Made by a program: the position numbers and the translations under genes. A DNA stretch of 56,631 nt from Propionibacteriales bacterium (GTDB lineage Bacteria; Actinomycetota; Actinomycetes; Propionibacteriales; Nocardioidaceae): NCBI GenBank assembly GCA_026392415.1, contig JAPLCC010000055.1, positions 1 through 56,631 on the forward strand, written 5' to 3'. Within the stretch, counting starts at the first letter, position 1. The number at the start of each line of letters is the position of its first letter. The notes beneath the pieces are model-generated. The model searched no databases, had not been told where the DNA came from, and was given only the letters and a program-made list of their open reading frames with translations. Shown in pieces: positions 18,035 through 25,921 of this stretch.

Positions 18035-19489
18035 TCAGGCGACCAGCACGCTGGCCTTCCCGCTCCGCTTCATGGAGCGGGGGGCAGCGGTGCGTTCGAC
18101 CACGGCCCACGCGGCGGCGATGCGGGTGACCGCCTCGACCAGTTGCGCTGCGTCGATGGCGTACGGCAGGCGCAGGTAGCGGTCGAGGCCGCCCTCGGGA
18201 GCGAACGACGGCCCGGGCGCGAGCAGTACGCCGTGTCGTTCTGCCTCCACGGACAGGGCTGTCGCGCCCGCCGACGGGAGCTCGAGCCACAGCGCCATGC
18301 CGCCCGCCGGCATCCGGAAGGACCACTCCGGCAGCGCGGAGGCCAGCGCCGCCGCCAGCGCGTCGCGCTGTTCGCGGAGTCTTTGTCGCTGCAGCGCGAC
18401 CATCGCGTCGTGGTCGCCGGTCAACAGCCGGGTGAGCACGAGCTGCTCCAGCACCGGTGCGCCGAGGTCGAGTCCGACCCGTGCGCGGGTCAGCCGGTCG
18501 ACGAGTGCGTGCGGCGCGCGGATCCAGCCCAGCCGCAGGCCGCCCCACACGCTCTTGCTCGCGCTGCCGACAGACACGGCGTCCTTGCTGTAGGTCGCGA
18601 ACGGTCGCCGTGCCGGCGTCTCGTCCAGCCGCAACAGGTGGTGCGCCTCGTCGACCACGGCGACTGCGTCGTGGCGCGCGAGGGACTCGGCATAGGTCGC
18701 GCGCTCCTCCTCGGTCATCTCCAGACCGGTCGGGTTGTGGAAGTCAGGCATCACGTGGACCAGGCGAGGGGTACGGCGTGCCAGCACGTCGGCGACCGCG
18801 GCCAGGTCCCACCCGGACGGGTCGAGCGGGATGGAGGCGAGCCGCCCGCCGCCGGTCCGCAACGCCTGCACGGCGTTCGGGTAGGTCGGTGACTCGACCA
18901 GCACCCGGTCCCGCGGGCCGACCAGGGCGCTGCCGATCACGGCGGTCGCGGCCAGCGCGCCGGGCGTCACGATGATCTGCTCCGGAGTGGTCGGCAACCC
19001 GCGGGCGTCGTACGACGCGGCGATGGCGGCCTGCAGCGCGGGCATGCCGGCGGGAAAGTAGCCGTGCCCGCCGAGATGGGCGGGCAGGTCGGCGGCGGCT
19101 TCGGCGTAGACCGCCGCGATGCCGGGAGGTGCGGTCGCGGCGGCGCAGACCAGGTCGATCACGCCGTTGCCGACGTCGCTCGGCCACAGGGCGCGGTCGA
19201 GGGCGCGGGTGCGACCGCCGGGCAGACGGGTGAAGGTGCCGGATCCCTGGCGGGCTTCGGCGTACGCACTGTCGCGCAGGACGGCGTAGGCACGGGTGAC
19301 GGTGGTTCGCGAGACGCCGAGCGCGTCGGTGAGATCGCGTTCGCTCGGCAACCGGGTGCCGTAGGCGATCCGGCCGTCCCCGATCAGCTCACGCAGAGCG
19401 TCGGCCAGGCCGACGTATGCGGGGGAGCGGTCGAATCCGTCGACGAGGGTGGCAAGGCGCGACGCGGCGAGGGAAGTGGACTGCTCCAT
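18035..19489 (-). CDS. MocR-like (GntR/aminotransferase) regulator, YczR-type
   Basis: 484 residues. An N-terminal GntR winged helix (ADALRELIGDGRIAYGTRLPSERDLTDALGVSRTTV, about residues 29-64) is joined to a class I aminotransferase-like domain with the PLP lysine in SASKSVWGGLRLGW (Lys312) and the HNPTG-type loop DFHNPTG. MocR proteins bind PLP as effector. It is divergent from the YczE-type membrane protein at 19551 with an inverted repeat between them. This pairing is known for the YczR group of MocR regulators, which points to control of the neighbour rather than of vitamin B6 genes. The start is ATG at 19487-19489 (MEQSTSLAASRL). Confidence 0.92.
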   Translation of the reverse strand: MEQSTSLAASRLATLVDGFDRSPAYVGLADALRELIGDGRIAYGTRLPSERDLTDALGVSRTTVTRAYAVLRDSAYAEARQGSGTFTRLPGGRTRALDRALWPSDVGNGVIDLVCAAATAPPGIAAVYAEAAADLPAHLGGHGYFPAGMPALQAAIAASYDARGLPTTPEQIIVTPGALAATAVIGSALVGPRDRVLVESPTYPNAVQALRTGGGRLASIPLDPSGWDLAAVADVLARRTPRLVHVMPDFHNPTGLEMTEEERATYAESLARHDAVAVVDEAHHLLRLDETPARRPFATYSKDAVSVGSASKSVWGGLRLGWIRAPHALVDRLTRARVGLDLGAPVLEQLVLTRLLTGDHDAMVALQRQRLREQRDALAAALASALPEWSFRMPAGGMALWLELPSAGATALSVEAERHGVLLAPGPSFAPEGGLDRYLRLPYAIDAAQLVEAVTRIAAAWAVVERTAAPRSMKRSGKASVLVA

Positions 19490-19504
19490 GCAGGCCACTC
19501 TAAC

Positions 19505-19535
19505 TCGATTGGCTATTTCACAACAGTCCAATCGA
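19505..19535. promoter_or_regulatory. Inverted repeat in the MocR/YczE divergent region, candidate operator
   Basis: Arms tcgattgg (19505-19512) and ccaatcga (19528-19535) are exact reverse complements separated by 15 bp. They fill the 61-bp gap between the two divergent genes, so a dimeric regulator bound here could control both. Confidence 0.65.
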
Positions 19536-19550
19536 AGGGACAGTGAAGTC

Positions 19551-20279
19551 ATGTCCACCGCCGTCCACCCGCCGACCCCCGTCATCGTCCTCGCCGACCT
19601 GGGCCCGATCGCCCAACTGCGCGCCGGTCGTCTCGTACGCCGCCTCGCGCAGCTGTTCCTCGGCCTGGCGCTCTACGGCGTGAGCCTCGCGATGATGGTG
19701 CTGGGTGACATCGGCCTGGCGCCGTGGGACGTGCTCCATTCGGGCGTGACCGAGCACGTGCCGATCACGCTGGGGCAGGCGGTCGTGCTGTTCAGCTTCG
19801 TGGTGCTGGTGTTCTGGATCCCGTTGCGGGAGAAGCCCGGCGTCGGCACCATCGCGAACGCGCTGGTCGTCGGCATGTCGGCCGATGCGACCCTGGCGCT
19901 CTTCGACGCGCCCGAGGACCTCCCGGCCCGGATCGGGCTGATGGTTGGCGGTGTCGTGCTCTGCGGGCTGGCCACCGCCCTCTACATCGGCGCGCAGCTC
20001 GGCCGCGGTCCGCGCGACGGCCTGATGACCGGCCTGCACCGTCGGACCGGACTCTCGATCCGCCTCGTCCGGACCGTCCTCGAGGTCACCGTGGTCGTGA
20101 TCGGTCTGCTGCTCGGCGGGGTGCTCGGGCTCGGCACGGTCGTCTTCGCGCTGACCATCGGCCCGATCGCCCAGTGGCTGATGCCGCTGTTCCTCGTGGA
20201 CCTGCCCGTGGACCTGGCCCTCGACCTGGCCGGGGATGCCCCGGACCCGTCCCTGAATTCGTCCGCTGACCCTGCATGA
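19551..20279 (+). CDS. YczE/YyaS/YitT-type integral membrane protein
   Basis: 242 residues with about five membrane segments. The family core is visible as GVSLAMMVLGDIGLAPWDVLHSGV and LGRGPRDGLMTGLHRRTG with a following Arg-Thr-Val-Leu-Glu segment. Function is not established for the family; transport has been suggested. It is divergently transcribed from the MocR regulator and probably under its control. The start is ATG at 19551; the frame is open upstream through the regulatory region but that part is not protein-like. Confidence 0.88.
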   Translation: MSTAVHPPTPVIVLADLGPIAQLRAGRLVRRLAQLFLGLALYGVSLAMMVLGDIGLAPWDVLHSGVTEHVPITLGQAVVLFSFVVLVFWIPLREKPGVGTIANALVVGMSADATLALFDAPEDLPARIGLMVGGVVLCGLATALYIGAQLGRGPRDGLMTGLHRRTGLSIRLVRTVLEVTVVVIGLLLGGVLGLGTVVFALTIGPIAQWLMPLFLVDLPVDLALDLAGDAPDPSLNSSADPA

Positions 20280-20296
20280 AGCAGGGGGTGGCTGGA

Positions 20297-20302
20297 TAGG
20301 CT
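20297..20302 (+). promoter_or_regulatory. -10 element for the telA-pknG operon, apparently leaderless
   Basis: TAGGCT lies 6 nt before the telA ATG, in the only gap (29 bp) before a ten-gene run of same-strand genes. No clear -35 element is visible at the usual distance. Confidence 0.45.
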
Positions 20303-20308
20303 CCGGTC

Positions 20309-21538
20309 ATGACCACCGACGGTTCCCAGGCCGCTGCCCCTGAGCCCAGTCCGCTCGCACCCCCCGAGCCCGTCCTGACGCTGACCGCGCCCGAGGCGGC
20401 TGCACCCGTCGTCGAGACCCAGGCGCCCAAGATGGCGCCCCAGGTGGCGGCCGAGATGGTGCCCGAGCTCGACGCCAAGGTCGACAACTTCCTGACTTCG
20501 CTGACGAGCACCAAGGCGGGCAGTCCGGAGTTCGCGGCGCAGGCCGAGAACGTGCGCACCATGGGCGACGCGGACATCCGCAAGGCCGCCGAGACGTCCA
20601 ACCGGATGCTCGACAAGCCGGTGACCGCACTCCGCGAGGGCGGGATCTCCCAGGGATCCAAGGTGGGCAAGACGCTGCTCGAACTGCGCCGCACCGTCGA
20701 GGACCTCGACCCGGGCCAGGCCACGGGAGCGAAGAAGTTCTGGGACAAGCTGCCCTTCAACGACAAGATCGAGGACTACTTCCGCAAGTACCAGTCCTCG
20801 CAGAGCCAGCTCAACGGCATCCTGCACTCGCTGCGCAGCGGCCAGGACGAGCTGACCAAGGACAACGTGGCGCTCAACCTGGAGAAGACCAACCTCTGGT
20901 CGGTCATGGGACGCCTCAACCAGTACATCTACGTCGCGGAGAAGCTCGACGCGAAGCTGTCGGCCAAGATCGCCGAGCTCGAACTCAGCGACCCGGAGAC
21001 GGCCAAGACCCTCTCGCAGGACGTGCTCTTCTACGTGCGCCAGAAGCACCAGGACCTGCTGACCCAGCTCGCCGTGTCGATCCAGGCCTACCTGGCGATC
21101 GACATCATCATCAAGAACAACATCGAGCTCATCAAGGGCGTCGACCGGGCGTCCACGACCACGATGTCGGCGCTGCGGACCGCCGTCATCGTGGCGCAGG
21201 CACTCAACAACCAGAAGCTCGTGCTCGACCAGATCACGGCGCTCAACACGACGACGTCGAACATGATCCAGCGCACCTCGGAGATGCTCAAGGAGAATTC
21301 CGCGGCGATCCAGGAGCAGGCGGCGTCCTCGACGATCGGCATGGAGCAGCTGCAGGCGGCCTTCGCCAACATCTACGCCACGATGGACTCGATCGACGAG
21401 TTCAAGCTCAAGGCGCTCGACAACATGTCGACGACGATCGGCGTCCTCGAGACCGAGGTGCAGAAGTCCAAGGCCTACATCGAGCGCGTGCAGCAGCACG
21501 ACGCCCGCAACGCCGCCGGCACGCTCGACATCGGCTGA
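20309..21538 (+). CDS. TelA-family (toxic anion resistance) protein
   Basis: 409 residues. A Pro/Ala-rich N-terminus of about 60 residues is followed by an all-helical TelA domain with long coiled-coil segments (for example IEDYFRKYQSSQSQLNGILHSL, LVLDQITALNTTTSNMIQRT). No membrane segment. TelA proteins are linked to tellurite and other cell-envelope stress, but their biochemical role is unknown; they often co-occur with VWA, PP2C and AAA proteins. It starts the ten-gene signalling operon here, so a scaffold or stress-sensing role with PknG is possible (inference). Confidence 0.88.
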   Translation: MTTDGSQAAAPEPSPLAPPEPVLTLTAPEAAAPVVETQAPKMAPQVAAEMVPELDAKVDNFLTSLTSTKAGSPEFAAQAENVRTMGDADIRKAAETSNRMLDKPVTALREGGISQGSKVGKTLLELRRTVEDLDPGQATGAKKFWDKLPFNDKIEDYFRKYQSSQSQLNGILHSLRSGQDELTKDNVALNLEKTNLWSVMGRLNQYIYVAEKLDAKLSAKIAELELSDPETAKTLSQDVLFYVRQKHQDLLTQLAVSIQAYLAIDIIIKNNIELIKGVDRASTTTMSALRTAVIVAQALNNQKLVLDQITALNTTTSNMIQRTSEMLKENSAAIQEQAASSTIGMEQLQAAFANIYATMDSIDEFKLKALDNMSTTIGVLETEVQKSKAYIERVQQHDARNAAGTLDIG

Positions 21539-21577
21539 TCCGGACCGGCGCGCAGGACGGGTCAGGACGAGGTTCGG

Positions 21578-22093
21578 GTGGGTCTGAAGACGTGGTGGCG
21601 CAGTCGCGGGAGCGCCGGCAAGCCGGAGGAGACGTACGTCGTCCCGGCGGCGCCGACCGAGCAGGACATCCTGGCTGCGCTCAACCGCGTCAACGCGATG
21701 CTGACCGAGGGCAATGCGCCGCCCGTGGTGATCTCGCGGGTGGTGCGGATCGCGCGCACCATCCACCAGACGCTGCCGCGGTTGCGGCATCTCGGTCTCG
21801 GCAGCATGGAGAGCTATTCGGTCGTGGCGACCGCGACCGACTACCTGCCCGAAGCCGTCGGCGGCTACCTCCGGCTGCCGCGTGACTGGGCCGACACCCG
21901 GCCGATCGACGGCCACAAGACCGCACTGCTGATCCTCGTCGAACAACTCGAATTGCTCGGGGCAACCATGGACCAGATCTTCGACGCCGCGAACCGCGCC
22001 GACGCGCAGGCGCTGGTCGCGCACGGCCAGTTCCTCGCCGCGAAGTTCGGCCACTCCTCGAGCGGCCCCGACCTCAACCTGGGAGCACCATGA
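21578..22093 (+). CDS. Hypothetical protein between telA and the AAA ATPase
   Basis: 171 residues, mostly helical, with no signal peptide or membrane segment and no motif I recognise. Visible features are a basic N-terminus (MGLKTWWRSRG), an EQDILAALNRVNAMLTEG helix and a central VRIARTIHQTLPRL. In Firmicutes TelA is paired with an XpaC-type protein; I cannot show that this is its counterpart. The GTG at 21578 is 40 bp after telA, and its stop overlaps the AAA gene's ATG by 4 bp, so it belongs to the operon. Confidence 0.75.
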   Translation: MGLKTWWRSRGSAGKPEETYVVPAAPTEQDILAALNRVNAMLTEGNAPPVVISRVVRIARTIHQTLPRLRHLGLGSMESYSVVATATDYLPEAVGGYLRLPRDWADTRPIDGHKTALLILVEQLELLGATMDQIFDAANRADAQALVAHGQFLAAKFGHSSSGPDLNLGAP

Positions 22094-23727
22094 CCGGCAC
22101 GACCCTTGCCGCAGCCCTGGACGCGCTCGTCGCTGCCGCCCGCGCTGCGGGCGTCGACGAAGCGGCCGCACGTGCCGAGGGCGAGGCCGTGGCGGCGACC
22201 GTGTCGGAGCGCTCCCGTGGCGCGTTCGTGGTGTGGTCGGAGCAGACCGGCCGTGCCGTGTCGGCGGAGGAGCACGCGCTCGCTGCCAAGCGTGGCAACA
22301 GGTTCCGCGCCGGCCCGACGCCGTTGATGGCGCAGTTGCTGCTGGAGAAGTCGACCCACTCGGCGGACTACGCCGGCGCGCTGGCTGACGTGGCGCTGGC
22401 CGGCAGCGGCCTGGGCGAGCCCGGTCCGGACGCGATCGGTGCCGCGACGACAGTGACGACCGCGCAGCTCGGTGGGGGTTTCACCGCGCGCAACCTCGAA
22501 GGGCCGGCGTCGGGCAGAGGGGCGTTCGACCTCCCCGAGCGGCAGCCGGTCCCGGGCTTCGGTGACGACATGCTCGACCAGGTGCGCCGCGTCGGCGAGC
22601 AGGTACGCCGCCAGCTGGGCGCGCTGGACGGAGCGGTGCCGCCGGTCGAGCGTCTCGATACGTCCTCGCCTGGCGGCTCGGACTACTCGACGAACCTGCC
22701 TGCAGAGGCAGAAGGCACGCAGACCCAGTCCGCCGAGCCGGAGACCCCGGTCGTCGAGGAGCCGGAGCCCGAGGTGCCGACCAAGACGGTCGAAGAGCTC
22801 CTCGCCGAGCTGGATGCCCTCACCGGACTGGAGAACGTCAAGGGCGAGATCCACCGGCAGGCCGCCGTACTCCGGGTGGAGGGGCTGCGCAAGAAGGCCG
22901 GCCTGGACACCCCGACCATCACCCGCCACCTCGTCTTCAACGGCAACCCCGGCACCGGCAAGACCACGGTGGCACGCCTGGTGGCGGGCATCTACCGGGC
23001 GCTCGGGCTGCTCTCGAAGGGCCAGCTCGTCGAGTGCGACCGGTCCGAGCTGGTGGCTGGCTACCTCGGCCAGACCGCCCAGAAGACCGCCGATCTGGTG
23101 AAGTCCGCCGAGGGTGGCGTGCTGTTCATCGACGAGGCCTATTCGTTGTCGGGTGACCAGTACGGCAAGGAAGCCATCGACACCCTGGTCAAGGAGATGG
23201 AGGACAAGCGCAACGACCTCGTCGTCATCGTTGCTGGCTACCCGCTGCCGATGGCCGTCTTCATCTCCGAGAACCCGGGCCTCGAGAGCCGGTTCCGCAC
23301 CACCATCGACTTCGCCGACTACACCGACGACGAGCTGACCGAGATCTTCGCGTCGATGGCCAAGGGCGCCGACTACGACGCCAGCGACGCCGTCCTCGCG
23401 CGGCTGCGCGAGATCCTCGGCGAAGCGGTCCGCGGCCCGTCGTTCGGCAACGCCCGCTTCGTCCGCAACCTGCTGGAGGCCGCGATCGGCCACCACGCCT
23501 GGCGGTTGCGCGAGATCACCGAACCCACGCTGGAGCAGTTGCGCACGCTCGAGCCGGACGACCTCGTGGTCGACCCGAACGACACCGAGCCGGTCGCGGA
23601 GGAGGGTGTCGTCGTACCCCCCGAGGACATCGCACCCGCCGAGCCGGTCGACCCCTTCGGTGACGACGCCACGACCTCGCGTCCGGCCCCGGAGGTCGAG
23701 CCTGTCGAGACCAAGGAGGAATCGTGA
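22090..23727 (+). CDS. CbxX/SpoVK-type AAA+ ATPase
   Basis: 545 residues. An N-terminal helical region of about 180 residues and an acidic Pro/Glu-rich linker precede a CbxX/CfqX-type AAA+ domain: LTGLENVKGEIHRQ, Walker A GNPGTGKTT (285-293), Walker B VLFIDEA (344-350), an arginine-finger region ESRFRTTIDF and sensor 2 GNARFVRNLLE. Relatives include RuBisCO activase CbbX, SpoVK and EccA of ESX systems. It presumably remodels a partner encoded nearby. Two palindromic repeats lie in the coding frame: one gives RLDTSSPGGSDYST (188-201), the other VEPVET near the C-terminus. Overlaps of 4 bp on both sides. Confidence 0.93.
   Translation: MTGTTLAAALDALVAAARAAGVDEAAARAEGEAVAATVSERSRGAFVVWSEQTGRAVSAEEHALAAKRGNRFRAGPTPLMAQLLLEKSTHSADYAGALADVALAGSGLGEPGPDAIGAATTVTTAQLGGGFTARNLEGPASGRGAFDLPERQPVPGFGDDMLDQVRRVGEQVRRQLGALDGAVPPVERLDTSSPGGSDYSTNLPAEAEGTQTQSAEPETPVVEEPEPEVPTKTVEELLAELDALTGLENVKGEIHRQAAVLRVEGLRKKAGLDTPTITRHLVFNGNPGTGKTTVARLVAGIYRALGLLSKGQLVECDRSELVAGYLGQTAQKTADLVKSAEGGVLFIDEAYSLSGDQYGKEAIDTLVKEMEDKRNDLVVIVAGYPLPMAVFISENPGLESRFRTTIDFADYTDDELTEIFASMAKGADYDASDAVLARLREILGEAVRGPSFGNARFVRNLLEAAIGHHAWRLREITEPTLEQLRTLEPDDLVVDPNDTEPVAEEGVVVPPEDIAPAEPVDPFGDDATTSRPAPEVEPVETKEES
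22652..22690. repeat. Palindromic repeat (gtctcgatacg...ctactcga) in frame in the AAA gene
   Basis: 39 bp, identical at all but one position to 38354-38392 in the second kinase gene. Both copies are read in the same frame and give LDT(S/P)SPGGSDYST. It lies in the low-complexity linker before the AAA+ domain. Confidence 0.9.
23694..23712. repeat. Short palindromic repeat ggtcgagcctgtcgagacc in the AAA gene 3' end
   Basis: 19 bp, one mismatch from the intergenic copy ggtcgagcttgtcgagacc at 40856-40874. It encodes the VEPVET tail of the AAA protein, 12 bp before the overlap with glnX. Confidence 0.75.
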
Positions 23728-24998
23728 GCCAGACCGCCGCCCCCCAGGCCGCGCCACCGCCTGCCGCGAAGGCGCCCGTGCCGGCCCCGGCCGCCGCAGG
23801 AAAGAGCGCGCCCGGCCTCGTCGACACCCCCGCCCTGCTCAACCGCTGGCAGTTGATCGGCATGAGCGTCGCCATCGTCTTCGGCGTGCTCAGCGCCCTG
23901 ATCCAGTTCGGCGGCTGGCAGTCCGACGGTCGCGCCGCTGACGACACCGAACAGCTGGTCCGGGTCCAGGAGATCAAGTCGTCGCTGCTGCGCGCCGACG
24001 CGCTCGCGACCAACGCCTTCCTGGTCGGCGGTCTCGAAGACCCCGAACAGCGCGAGGAGTACGACGCAGCCCTGTCGTCGGTGCTCACGGAGATCGCGAA
24101 TGCTGCTGAATCGCAGCCGGCCGACCGTGAGGTGCTCGCGGCCCTTAACGTCGAGGTGTCCGACTACGCGACAGCCGTCGCCCAGGCGCGCGACAACAAC
24201 CGGCTTGGTTTCCCGATCGGTGCGGAGTACCTCAGTGGTGCGAGCACCGAACTGCGGGCCGACGCGATCCCGCTCATCGACAACATGGTCAGCGCCAACA
24301 CCGACCGCACCGAGGACGCGATGGCCGGCCAGCACCCGGTCTGGCTGGTGCTGCTCGGCCTCGTCGCGCTGGCCGTCCTGGTGTGGCTGAACCGTGAGCT
24401 CGCCCGCCACTTCCGCCGCCGGATCAACAAGGGCATCGCCGTGGCCGCCGTGATCGTCCTGCTGGTGACCGTGGTGACCGCCTTCGGTGCCCTGGTCCGC
24501 GACAACTCCAACGACTCCCTGCTCGACGGTGAGCTCGCCACGGCGCTGTCGGAGTCGAATGCCCGGACGGCAGCCAACGACGCGAAGGCCAACGAGAGCC
24601 TGCGCCTGATCAAGCGAGTTCCCGGCGACAGCGCCTTCGAGGTCGCGTGGCAGGCATCGCGCGAGATCGTCGACGAGTCGGCGTCGCGGGAGACGATCGG
24701 CTCGTGGAACGACTACGTCGCCCAGCACGAGGAGATCGTGCGGCTCGATGACGCGGGCCAGTGGAACAGGGCGGTCACGTTGGCGACGGAGTCGACGGGT
24801 GGCTCGACCGAGCCCCTCGACAACTTCGACGCCACCGCCAAGTCGGTCGTGACCGAAGCCCGCGATGTCGTCGTCGACGACCTGCGCAGCGGGCGGATCC
24901 TGGCCCTGGTGCTCAGCGGACTCACGGTCCTGCTCGGCGTCGCCGCCGCGGTCGCGGTCTCCCGAGGTATCGGCGAACGACGGAGGGAATTCTCATGA
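23724..24998 (+). CDS. glnX: GlnX-like membrane sensor protein
   Basis: 424 residues. A Pro/Ala-rich cytosolic N-terminus is followed by four membrane segments: about 43-63 (LIGMSVAIVFGVLSALIQF), about 210-228 (VWLVLLGLVALAVLVWL), a third right after (GIAVAAVIVLLVTVVTAFGAL) and a fourth at the C-terminus (ILALVLSGLTVLLGVAAAVAV). Between them lie two helical extracytoplasmic domains resembling four-helix sensor domains. The order glnX-glnH-...-pknG matches mycobacteria, where GlnX relays amino-acid binding by GlnH to PknG. Identification rests on topology and gene order. GTG start overlaps the AAA stop; the end overlaps glnH. Confidence 0.85.
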   Translation: MSQTAAPQAAPPPAAKAPVPAPAAAGKSAPGLVDTPALLNRWQLIGMSVAIVFGVLSALIQFGGWQSDGRAADDTEQLVRVQEIKSSLLRADALATNAFLVGGLEDPEQREEYDAALSSVLTEIANAAESQPADREVLAALNVEVSDYATAVAQARDNNRLGFPIGAEYLSGASTELRADAIPLIDNMVSANTDRTEDAMAGQHPVWLVLLGLVALAVLVWLNRELARHFRRRINKGIAVAAVIVLLVTVVTAFGALVRDNSNDSLLDGELATALSESNARTAANDAKANESLRLIKRVPGDSAFEVAWQASREIVDESASRETIGSWNDYVAQHEEIVRLDDAGQWNRAVTLATESTGGSTEPLDNFDATAKSVVTEARDVVVDDLRSGRILALVLSGLTVLLGVAAAVAVSRGIGERRREFS

Positions 24999-25921
24999 GG
25001 TCGCTGCGCCGAATCGCCGCACCCCTGGTCGCGGTCCTGTTCCTCGCCGGCTGCGGGTACGACGCCACGCCCCTGCCGAAGCCCGAGAAGGTCGATGTGG
25101 CTCCTGCCGCTCCTGTCACGCCCGTCGAGTGCAACAACGCGAAGGAGTCCTACGCCCCGAGCAACGACCGCGGCGCTGCGATCCGCCAGTTGAAGGATCG
25201 CGGACGCCTCGTGGTCGGCGTGTCCGCGGACACCTTCCAGCTCGGCTTCACCGATCCGCTGGACGGCGACATCAAGGGCTTCGACATCGACTTCGCCCAG
25301 GCCGTGGCGGAAGCACTCGACGTGACCCTGCAGCTGCGCGTGATCACGGCGGCCCAGCGGATCGACCTGCTCAAGAGCGGCGAGATCGACATGGTGGCGC
25401 GCAACATGACGGTCAACTGCACGCGCTGGACCCAGGTCGCGTTCTCGGCGGTCTACTACAACGCGACCCAGAAGGTGCTGGTGCGCTCGGACGACGTGGC
25501 CTCCTACGAGAAGGACGGCGTCGAATCCCTCAAGGGCAAGCGGGTGTGCGCGCCGACCGGCTCGACCAGCATCGACAACATCACCGAGAAGGCCGACGTC
25601 GAGGTCGTGGCCGCTGCCAACCACACCGGCTGCCTCATCAAGTTCCAGACCGGTGAGGTCGACGCGATCACGGGCGACGACACGGTGCTGGCCGGCCTGG
25701 CTGCCCAGGACCCCTACGCCGACGTGCCGAAGCAGACGAAGCTGACGGACGAGCCCTACGGCCTCGCGGTCAACAAGGACGACAAGGACCTCGCGCGGTT
25801 CATCAACTCGGTGCTCGAGGACATGCGGAGCGACGGTCGCTGGCAGGCTTCGTACGACAAGTGGCTCAAGCCGTACCTCCTCGTCGACGCGACTCCTCCC
25901 ACACCCGACTACGGCCGGTGA
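24995..25921 (+). CDS. glnH: GlnH-like amino-acid-binding lipoprotein
   Basis: 308 residues. A signal peptide ends in the lipobox LAGC with Cys20. A family 3 solute-binding domain follows: LKDRGRLVVGVSADTFQLGF, GFDIDFAQAVAEAL, SGEIDMVARNMTVNCTRW, FSAVYYNATQKVLV and a second lobe with GKRVCAPTGSTS. Four or more Cys suggest disulfides. No permease or ATPase of an uptake system is nearby, so it most likely senses an acidic amino acid or its amide and signals through GlnX to PknG, as shown for the mycobacterial homologue. ATG start in ATGA with glnX. Confidence 0.92.
   Translation: MRSLRRIAAPLVAVLFLAGCGYDATPLPKPEKVDVAPAAPVTPVECNNAKESYAPSNDRGAAIRQLKDRGRLVVGVSADTFQLGFTDPLDGDIKGFDIDFAQAVAEALDVTLQLRVITAAQRIDLLKSGEIDMVARNMTVNCTRWTQVAFSAVYYNATQKVLVRSDDVASYEKDGVESLKGKRVCAPTGSTSIDNITEKADVEVVAAANHTGCLIKFQTGEVDAITGDDTVLAGLAAQDPYADVPKQTKLTDEPYGLAVNKDDKDLARFINSVLEDMRSDGRWQASYDKWLKPYLLVDATPPTPDYGR

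Noticed and set aside
19982..22171. 729-codon minus-strand frame opposite yczE and telA
   Set aside because: It spans two clear plus-strand genes and has the biased composition of a codon-position mirror frame.
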